From Candidatus Thorarchaeota archaeon (GTDB lineage: Archaea > Asgardarchaeota > Thorarchaeia > Thorarchaeales > Thorarchaeaceae), in contig JAEOUL010000135.1 in assembly GCA_016839345.1 (NCBI GenBank), positions 1-11,655 on the forward strand: a DNA stretch of 11,655 bases, in the 5' to 3' direction. Within the stretch, counting starts at the first letter, position 1; the number at the start of each line of letters is the position of its first letter. The notes under the pieces were generated by a model. That model saw nothing but the letters and a program-made list of their open reading frames with translations. It was not told the origin of the DNA and did no database searches. The position numbers and the translations under genes were made by a program. This document shows positions 6,287-11,655 of this stretch, piece after piece.

Positions 6287-8674
6287 ATGTTTCAAGCAAT
6301 GGTTGTTGAGAAGCATCATTCGGCCTGTGCGCTGAATTGTCCTGACATCTGTGCGTATATAGTCCATGTTGAGGATGGGAAGATCACTAGACTGGAAGGA
6401 GATCCCAATCATCCCTACACGCTTGGAAGAATCTGTCCAAAGGGCTATGCACATGTCTTGAGGATGTATTATTCAGACAGATTGCTATATCCTCAAAGAA
6501 AACAACCAGATGGTTCATTCAAGAGAATTTCCTGGGAAGAGGCTTTTAACGAAATTGCCCAGCATATGAAAAAAGCCAGAGATGAGTATGGGCCCCAGAG
6601 TGTAGGCATCTACTCAGGATCAGGAAACGACGGAATGGCTTCCCGGTATGCTGCAAGATTCTCAAACGCCTTCGGATGTAGAATGATTCCAGGAATTGTC
6701 GAGATATGTTTTGAAGGCGCATATGAGGGAGCACGTTTCAATGTTGGACCATTTCCACCACACGAACTTCAGGATTGGGCAAATTCGAAGTGTATTGTTA
6801 TTTGGGGGACTAACAAATTTGAGTCTAGTATCCATTGTAAAAGAGTAATTCAGGAAGCAATTGATAACGGTGCCAAACTAATTGTTATTGATCCGAGAAG
6901 AACTCCATATGCCAAAGTAGCTGACCTATATACTACCATACGCCCTGGAACTGATGGGGCTTTGGCTTTAGGGGTAGCTAATGAAATTATACGTAGAAAC
7001 CTCTATGATCACGATTTTGTGAAAAACTATGTTCACGGCTTCGAGGAATACAAGAACCGCGTATCTGAGTATTCCATTGAGAGAGTCAGCGAAACAACCT
7101 GGGTCGGTAAGAGCATGATTAAAGAGATTGCTACAGTTTTTGCCAATCATGGGCCTGCACTAATCACCACGGCTCCTGCCGGAATGAATCACTATACTAA
7201 TGGCACTTGGGCTGCAAGAGCTGTCCATAGTCTCCTCGCTATCTGCGGATATTTGGGGGTCCCGGGTGGAGGTTTTCAGTACTTATCCTCAGACAATAGC
7301 CCGTTCAATGGCGCAGCTGTTACACTGCCGGAGTTACTTGACCCATCGATAAAACCAGTCGTCCCGTCTGGCACATATATTCCAGATTATGTACTAAGTC
7401 TTGAGGAGAGTCCACTCAAAGTCTTCGTGATTCAGGCAGCAAGTCCAATGACTCAGTGGCCAAATACTAACAAAGTCAAAGAAGCACTTGATAGGATACC
7501 TTTCAAAGTATGTATCGACCTTGAGATGACTGACACTGCTAGGCTTTGTGATATTGTCCTTCCTGCTACTTTTATCTTCGAACATCATAACCTAGTCCAT
7601 TCTGAACTTCATAGGATTGTACAGTATGCTCCGAAGATTGTTGAGCCACTAGGTGAGGTCAAAAGTGAACTGGATATATGGAAGGGTGTTGCTGAGCATC
7701 TAGGAATTGGTGGGCACTTTCAGTTAAATGAGATAGATGCAATCAAACTTGCCCTTCAAAGTGATGACTGCAAACATATCACAATAGAGAAGCTTATTGA
7801 AAGACCTGACGGTATCAGAACAAGAAGTCCAGGAATTCCATTCTCAGATAGAAAATTCAGAACAAAAACAGGAAAAGTCCACCTGTTTGCAACTAGTCTT
7901 GAGGAACAGGGTCTTGATCCGCTTCCATTCCATGAAGAACCATCAGAGAGTCCTATATCTACACCTTGGATCTTCGAAGAATATCCTCTCATAATGATAA
8001 CAGGTCGTCTCCGGGAACGACTACATTCACAGTATACGACTCTTGAAGTCGGGGGTACTGTGAAAAGTTATGCTCATTGCACAGCCTGTAAGAAATGCGT
8101 GGAGGATTGTCCCGAGGAAGCTATCAGTTTCACTCAACCCAGCACCAATCTAATGCGTTTAGACGTGGAAGATGCACCTCAGCAGGCTAAATTAAGAAAG
8201 AAACTGGGAGAACTCGTTGGTGGATTGGCAGTAGAGGTAACGGATGAGAAACTCGATATCCCTCTTGATATCACAGGTCTTCTTGTTCCAGTCTGGGACC
8301 TAACAAAATGTATTGGGTGTAGAGAGTGTGAGCTTGATGTCTGTCCCTATGATGTTGTCACAGAAACACTGAGGATGTCAAATATGAAATCTGTAGGAAA
8401 ACGGAGAGCATTCTTGAATATGCATCCTCAAAAAGCAAAGGAACTTGGGCTTAAGGAGGGAGATCGAGTTGATGTTGAATCAAAAAGGGGCGTTGTTAAG
8501 AATATGAAACTTGCCCTGACTTCTGACATAGATCCAAGAGTGGTCTGGTCTTCTGATGGTTGGTGGGATGAGGACGGGAATGTTAATCTTCTAACTAAAG
8601 ATTCACATACTGCCTTCGGTCATACTCCAGGGTTTAACTCAGTTTTAGTTCGAGTGAAACCCACCAAGACCTAG
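6287..8674 (+). CDS. Mo/W-bis-pterin oxidoreductase with ferredoxin motifs inserted in its C-terminal domain
   Basis: This 795-residue enzyme belongs to the DMSO reductase/formate dehydrogenase superfamily. The N-terminal [4Fe-4S] ligands are Cys14, Cys18, Cys22 and Cys50, the last in CPKG, whose Lys normally relays electrons to the pterin. Cys141 (IVEICFEGAYEGARFNVG) is the likely Mo/W ligand. The dinucleotide-binding domain begins at about 567 (YPLIMITGRLRERLHSQYT), is interrupted, and resumes at about 708 (AFLNMHPQKAKELGLKEGD), ending normally. The interruption holds two ferredoxin-type motifs: Cys598/601/604/608 (CTACKKCVEDCP) and Cys675/678/681/686 (CIGCRECELDVCP, with four rather than three residues before the last Cys), joined by a ~66-residue linker. 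No twin-arginine signal is seen, so it is cytoplasmic. Substrate is not readable; thiosulfate/polysulfide reductase-, formate dehydrogenase- or hydratase-like activities are possible. No separate Fe-S subunit gene lies nearby. ATG 6287 is used; ATG 6299 is possible. Confidence 0.92.
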   Translation: MFQAMVVEKHHSACALNCPDICAYIVHVEDGKITRLEGDPNHPYTLGRICPKGYAHVLRMYYSDRLLYPQRKQPDGSFKRISWEEAFNEIAQHMKKARDEYGPQSVGIYSGSGNDGMASRYAARFSNAFGCRMIPGIVEICFEGAYEGARFNVGPFPPHELQDWANSKCIVIWGTNKFESSIHCKRVIQEAIDNGAKLIVIDPRRTPYAKVADLYTTIRPGTDGALALGVANEIIRRNLYDHDFVKNYVHGFEEYKNRVSEYSIERVSETTWVGKSMIKEIATVFANHGPALITTAPAGMNHYTNGTWAARAVHSLLAICGYLGVPGGGFQYLSSDNSPFNGAAVTLPELLDPSIKPVVPSGTYIPDYVLSLEESPLKVFVIQAASPMTQWPNTNKVKEALDRIPFKVCIDLEMTDTARLCDIVLPATFIFEHHNLVHSELHRIVQYAPKIVEPLGEVKSELDIWKGVAEHLGIGGHFQLNEIDAIKLALQSDDCKHITIEKLIERPDGIRTRSPGIPFSDRKFRTKTGKVHLFATSLEEQGLDPLPFHEEPSESPISTPWIFEEYPLIMITGRLRERLHSQYTTLEVGGTVKSYAHCTACKKCVEDCPEEAISFTQPSTNLMRLDVEDAPQQAKLRKKLGELVGGLAVEVTDEKLDIPLDITGLLVPVWDLTKCIGCRECELDVCPYDVVTETLRMSNMKSVGKRRAFLNMHPQKAKELGLKEGDRVDVESKRGVVKNMKLALTSDIDPRVVWSSDGWWDEDGNVNLLTKDSHTAFGHTPGFNSVLVRVKPTKT

Positions 8675-9159
8675 AATGTCTTGTGGTCAGGTGAAGGTGG
8701 CCAAAATCCCAAAGTCTGTCTAGTAGCTACAATTTCGCCAATGTGGTATGCGTTGTGTTGAACGAAGACAATGAGAGCTCTGAATGCCGGAACTTTTGGC
8801 CATGAGGGAAGTTCATCAAGAGACTCAATATCCTCTGTCATTTTGTAGGCCTCTTCCAGTCCTTCTTTGAAGTGTTGAACAAGCTCATCCCATTTCTTGG
8901 CATCTTTTGGAAGTTCCTTTGGCCAGCTTGGCTCGTTATTCTTCGGCCAACCTACATCTTTTTTTCCTCGTAATGCCTCAAGCATCAAATCCTGCCAGAA
9001 CACTATATGGTGCAAAATATGCCAACAAGAGTGTTCACTCTGCTCTGGAACCTTCGCAGCCATTTCAGGTGTTAGATTTTCCAGAGCTACCAGTGGATCA
9101 ACATGAATGCCTTTTCCCTTAATCGAGTTCTTCAACGTAGCAGTCAATATTCCGAACAT
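8671..9159 (-). CDS. DinB family protein (putative metal-dependent enzyme)
   Basis: The 162-residue protein has the DinB/YfiT four-helix-bundle pattern with a His metal triad: a His in WHILHHIVFWQD (His50 or His51), then His135 and His139 in HNAYHIGEIVATRQ, ending in the family-typical GFWPPSPD. Related proteins include thiol-dependent S-transferases and hydrolases, and proteins of DNA-damage regulons. The actual substrate here is unknown and the protein may bind Zn or Ni. Length is normal for the family. The ATG at 9159 lacks a clear ribosome site. The gene is convergent with the oxidoreductase, and the two share CTAG at 8671-8674, which supplies a TAG stop to each strand. It is divergent from the zinc-ribbon membrane protein. 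Confidence 0.85.
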   Translation of the reverse strand: MFGILTATLKNSIKGKGIHVDPLVALENLTPEMAAKVPEQSEHSCWHILHHIVFWQDLMLEALRGKKDVGWPKNNEPSWPKELPKDAKKWDELVQHFKEGLEEAYKMTEDIESLDELPSWPKVPAFRALIVFVQHNAYHIGEIVATRQTLGFWPPSPDHKTF

Positions 9160-9220
9160 GAGTAGGCTCTAGCTCTACGCTCCAAATGAATGTAATCATC
9201 AGAGTACTAAGTTCATCACA

Positions 9221-9235
9221 GTGAAACCTATATCT
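9221..9235 (+). promoter_or_regulatory. BRE/TATA-like promoter of the zinc-ribbon membrane protein
   Basis: GTGAAA (9221-9226, BRE-like purine run) is followed at once by CCTATATC (TATA-like core 9228-9233). The expected transcription start is near 9256-9260, giving a leader of about 20-25 bases that includes the GGTG site before ATG 9281. A start at GTG 9245 would lie upstream of that predicted transcript start, which also favours 9281. Confidence 0.45.
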
Positions 9236-9268
9236 GGAACTTGAGTGTGGATTCAAATACAAGGTACT

Positions 9269-9272
9269 GGTG
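9269..9272 (+). promoter_or_regulatory. Ribosome binding site deciding the start at 9281
   Basis: GGTG lies 8 bases before ATG 9281. The in-frame GTG at 9245 would add twelve residues (MWIQIQGTGASV) and has no comparable site. Confidence 0.5.
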
Positions 9273-9280
9273 CATCCGTA

Positions 9281-9685
9281 ATGTTCTCAGGTAAACGAAT
9301 CGCAACCATGGTCATCGGTATGATCATCATAATTTTAGGATTCTTCGGTGGTTTAATGCAGATTTTCTGGATGGATGATCTTAGTGCTGGATCAATTCTG
9401 TTTTACATGATGGTTATCCCGATTGTGAGCGGTTTAATTGGAGCTGGGATTATTCTATATGGAATGAGCGATGAATTATCCAGAGGACGATTTGCATTCC
9501 TCGGGATGACAGGAGGAAGAGCTACAGAAGCGCCTAAAGAGAAATCATTCATTCATGAACCACCACGATTCTGCAAAGATTGTGGAGCTTCGTTAAGTTC
9601 TGAGGATATTGAGTGGGTCGGACCACTTAGTGTGAAGTGCCCATATTGTGGAGCCACTCATGCAACTGAGAAGCGTGAGGTGTAG
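9281..9685 (+). CDS. Two-TM membrane protein with C-terminal zinc ribbon
   Basis: This 134-residue protein (from ATG 9281) begins MFSGKRIAT and has two hydrophobic helices, at about residues 7-31 (VIGMIIIILGFFGGLMQIF) and 38-62 (ILFYMMVIPIVSGLIGAGII), separated by a short WMDDLSAG loop. A charged soluble tail follows, ending in a zinc ribbon: Cys-x2-Cys (FCKDCGAS) and Cys-x2-Cys (KCPYCGATH) about 22 residues apart. The N-terminal MFSGKR and the zinc ribbon are probably both cytoplasmic. I do not recognise a named family; membrane-anchored zinc ribbons of this kind are common in archaea and most are uncharacterised. It appears monocistronic, 172 bp ahead of the aminopeptidases, and divergent from the DinB gene. 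Confidence 0.75.
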   Translation: MFSGKRIATMVIGMIIIILGFFGGLMQIFWMDDLSAGSILFYMMVIPIVSGLIGAGIILYGMSDELSRGRFAFLGMTGGRATEAPKEKSFIHEPPRFCKDCGASLSSEDIEWVGPLSVKCPYCGATHATEKREV

Positions 9686-9693
9686 GTTACAAA

Positions 9694-9707
9694 AGTGTCT
9701 TGACACT
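9694..9707. repeat. Short palindrome AGTGTC-TT-GACACT after the zinc-ribbon gene
   Basis: This is a perfect 6-bp inverted repeat with a 2-base centre, 8 bases after the stop codon. As RNA it could fold as a 5-bp stem with a CUUG loop; as DNA it looks like a dimer binding site. No T-run follows, so it is not called as a terminator. Confidence 0.35.
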
Positions 9708-9814
9708 CTAGTAAAGGACGACAACAAGAACGATTTTCATACCTCTGCAGGTCCAATTCAAGAGTCAGTAGTTTAGAATTTGTCCGTATGAAGAAAGGTG
9801 CTCTGTTCGGAAGC

Positions 9815-9820
9815 TATATG
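9815..9820 (+). promoter_or_regulatory. Candidate TATA-like box of the aminopeptidase pair
   Basis: TATATG lies about 38-43 bases before the ATG at 9858. A start of transcription near 9842 would leave a leader of about 16 bases containing GAGGA (9846-9850), which lies 7 bases before the ATG. No second promoter is obvious in the 27 bases before the next paralogue, so both are probably on one transcript. Confidence 0.35.
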
Positions 9821-9857
9821 ATAGGAATTCCTAAAGAAAATCTTCGAGGAATTGATT

Positions 9858-10922
9858 ATGGACCCACGTATTGAGGAACATGCCAAGATTCTAGTTGAAT
9901 GGAGTACTGAAGTAAAGAAAGGTGATATGGTCATTATTTCTGCAACACCAAGCGCTCATGACCTTACGATAGAAGTGGCCAGAGAAGTAGCGAGATCTGG
10001 AGGGTCAAGTGTTATTCTCATGCAAAGTGAAGAAGTGACTAGAGCATACTTCGATGGTGCAAGTGATGAAACTCTCGAAGTCTTCCCCCGACATATGAAA
10101 GCACTTGTGGAAAACTGTGATGTCTATATCGGTCTTAGTGCTCCCATCAATACCAAAGCCTTAGCAAATGTAGATCCTAAGAGAATTATTACTAGATCAA
10201 AGACGAATAAGGAGATTAGTGATATACTCATGACTAAGAGATGGGTGGGTACAATACACCCATGCGCGACTCTTGCTCAACAGGGAAACATGAGTTTGGG
10301 TGAATATCGGGATTTTGCGTATGGTGCTATGTTAATTGACTGGAAGAACGAGTGTAAGAATATGTACATCATGAAGGAACACCTGGAGCGCCACAGTGAT
10401 ATCCGATTTGTTGGACCCGAAACTGATCTTTATGCCAAGACAGAGGGGCGAATCTGGATTGCTGCAGATGGTAAGAAGAATATGCCTAGCGGAGAAGTCT
10501 TTACTGCTCCAATCGAGGATTCGGTGGAGGGCAAGATATACTTCGACATCCCATTCCAGCAACAGGGAAAGGTGGTTGAAGGCGTCAGATTGACTTTCGA
10601 GAAAGGAGAAGTCATCGACTTCTCAGCAGAGAAATCTGAGGATGTTCTCAAGGCAATTATTGAAACTGATGAGGGTTCAAATAAGCTGGGCGAGATGGCT
10701 ATTGGTACAAACCGAGGTATTAAACAGTACACCTTGAACATGCTATTTGATGAGAAGATAGGGGATACAATCCATTGTGCACTTGGGATGGCCTATCCAG
10801 AATGTAATGGTACAAATGAGAGTGCTGTTCATGTTGATATGATTAAAACCATGATAGAAGGCGAGATTACATCGGGAGATGAGGTCATTTACGCCAATGG
10901 CAAGTACTTCTACGAAAAATAG
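9858..10922 (+). CDS. M29 family (thermophilic metallo-) aminopeptidase, copy 1
   Basis: This 354-residue protein belongs to peptidase family M29 (AmpT/AmpS/PepS type), co-catalytic two-metal exopeptidases that remove N-terminal residues from peptides in the cytoplasm. The metal-binding residues expected for the family are visible: Glu213 (MPSGEVFTAP), Glu279 (LGEMAIGTNRG), His306 (DTIHCALGMAYP, with Tyr313), then His325 and Asp327 (AVHVDM). The N-terminal half is the family's non-catalytic lid/dimer domain. The start is ATG 9858 (MDPRIEEHAK) with GAGGA at 9846-9850; the in-frame TTG at 9852 adds only two residues. The ATG is supported by the second copy, which also begins MDPR. It is followed after 27 bp by that paralogue. 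Length is slightly below the ~400 residues of bacterial members. Confidence 0.94.
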   Translation: MDPRIEEHAKILVEWSTEVKKGDMVIISATPSAHDLTIEVAREVARSGGSSVILMQSEEVTRAYFDGASDETLEVFPRHMKALVENCDVYIGLSAPINTKALANVDPKRIITRSKTNKEISDILMTKRWVGTIHPCATLAQQGNMSLGEYRDFAYGAMLIDWKNECKNMYIMKEHLERHSDIRFVGPETDLYAKTEGRIWIAADGKKNMPSGEVFTAPIEDSVEGKIYFDIPFQQQGKVVEGVRLTFEKGEVIDFSAEKSEDVLKAIIETDEGSNKLGEMAIGTNRGIKQYTLNMLFDEKIGDTIHCALGMAYPECNGTNESAVHVDMIKTMIEGEITSGDEVIYANGKYFYEK

Positions 10923-10949
10923 ACAAGATGTCAAGAGAGAGGATGATGA

Positions 10950-11655
10950 ATGGATCCCAGAGTAGTTGAGCATGCGAAGATATTGGTTGAATGGAGTACC
11001 GAAATAAAGCCTAGCGATATGGTTGTCATTAATGCTACGCCGGACTCTCATGAACTTGTTGTTGCACTCTACAAAGAAATTGCTCGAGCCGGAGGCAGGG
11101 TTGTAACACTTATGCAGAGTGAAGAAGCGACAAGAGAGTTCTATAATGAGGTTTCGGATTCAACCCTTAAGGTTGTCCCGGAACATCTGAAAGCGCTCAT
11201 AGAGAAATGTGATGTATACATTTCACTTCGCTCACCTGTTAATACTAGAGCCCTAGCAAATGTTGATTCAAAACAAATTATTTTGAATTCCAAAACACAA
11301 CAAGAGATCCAGGACATAAGACTCAGTAAGCGATGGGTTCTGACTGTTCATCCATGTCAAAGTCTTGCTCAAGAAGCTAGCATGAGCTTGGAAGAGTATC
11401 GAGAATTTGTATATGGAGCAACTCTCATCGATTGGAAAGAAGAGAGTAAGCTCTTGTATGAGATGAAGGAACATCTCGAGAAACACCAAGATCTTCGTTT
11501 CATAGGTCCAGAAACAGATCTTTATGCTTCAACCAAAGGGAGGATTTGGGTGGCGAGTGACGGGAAAAAAAATATGCCAAGTGGAGAAGTGTACACTGCT
11601 CCTGTTGAGGACACAGTAGAAGGCAAGATTTTTTTCGATATACCATTCCTTCAGC
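10950..11655 (+). CDS. M29 family aminopeptidase, copy 2 (3' partial)
   Basis: An open frame runs from ATG 10950 to the end of the window, 235 complete codons with no stop. It begins MDPRVVEHAKILVEWSTE and aligns without gaps to copy 1 along its whole visible length, with 156 of 235 residues identical by hand count (about 66%). Conservation is strongest towards the end (GPETDLYA, DGKKNMPSGEV, EDTVEGKI). Glu213, the first metal ligand, is present; the remaining ligands lie beyond the window. GAGG at 10939-10942 sits 7 bases before the ATG. Upstream ATGs at 10943 and 10946 are out of frame. The 27-bp gap to copy 1 indicates co-transcription. The level of divergence indicates an old tandem duplication, not an assembly repeat, and may reflect different substrate preference or a hetero-oligomer. 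Confidence 0.93.
   Translation, partial: MDPRVVEHAKILVEWSTEIKPSDMVVINATPDSHELVVALYKEIARAGGRVVTLMQSEEATREFYNEVSDSTLKVVPEHLKALIEKCDVYISLRSPVNTRALANVDSKQIILNSKTQQEIQDIRLSKRWVLTVHPCQSLAQEASMSLEEYREFVYGATLIDWKEESKLLYEMKEHLEKHQDLRFIGPETDLYASTKGRIWVASDGKKNMPSGEVYTAPVEDTVEGKIFFDIPFLQ

Noticed and set aside
6287..8674. Possibility that the oxidoreductase is a chimera or frameshifted pair of genes
   Set aside because: One uninterrupted frame carries the pterin domain on both sides of the cysteine motifs, with the expected residues resuming after the insertion, so a true domain insertion fits better.
9788..9874. Small 28-codon open frame (MKKGALFGSYM...) overlapping the start of the first aminopeptidase
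   Set aside because: It has no good ribosome site and no family resemblance, and it contains the likely TATA box and leader of the aminopeptidase gene, so a chance frame is the simpler explanation.
10430..10741. 103-codon - strand frame inside the first aminopeptidase
   Set aside because: It is antisense to the metal-ligand region of a clear M29 gene, with no ribosome site or motif.

Overview
The window looks like part of an archaeal chromosome of moderate AT content. Several Shine-Dalgarno-like motifs are of the GGTG/GGTGA type, the likely promoters are TATA-like boxes roughly 25-45 bases ahead of the start or the probable transcription start, and GTG and TTG starts occur. The gene content also fits: a stand-alone EF-Tu-domain-2-like protein, a C-terminally anchored FG-GAP surface protein, M29 aminopeptidases and a PadR regulator. 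An Asgard lineage such as Thorarchaeota would fit, but this is an impression from gene content. No rRNA, tRNA, CRISPR array, insertion sequence or integrase was seen.

Layout. 1-1117 (+) holds the 3' part of an FG-GAP repeat surface protein. 1118-1426 has no recognisable gene. 1427-1678 (+) encodes a small translation-factor-like beta-barrel protein. 1781-2368 (-) encodes a PduO-type cob(I)alamin adenosyltransferase. It is divergent from 2491-4335 (+), an S9 prolyl-oligopeptidase-family peptidase. 4357-6188 (-) is a two-gene operon in which a PadR regulator precedes a BtrH-N/DUF4872 protein, with the PadR stop codon embedded in the next gene's ribosome binding site. Divergent from it is 6287-8674 (+), a 795-residue Mo/W-bis-pterin oxidoreductase. 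8671-9159 (-) is a DinB-family protein sharing a CTAG double stop with the oxidoreductase. 9281-9685 (+) encodes a two-TM zinc-ribbon protein. 9858-10922 and 10950-11655 (+, cut by the window end) are two tandem M29 aminopeptidase paralogues, about 66% identical over 235 residues by hand count.

The most unusual block is 4357-8674. The oxidoreductase carries two [4Fe-4S] ferredoxin motifs inserted inside its C-terminal dinucleotide-binding domain rather than at an end, which suggests a built-in electron relay. The 98-bp space between it and the PadR operon holds two near-identical 16-bp direct repeats with a 22-bp period and a third partial copy. They overlap the predicted promoter, so PadR may control both its own operon (with the BtrH-like protein) and the oxidoreductase. 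The substrates of both the oxidoreductase and the BtrH-like protein are unknown. The remaining genes suggest peptide and protein turnover (S9 peptidase, two M29 aminopeptidases) and adenosylcobalamin supply.
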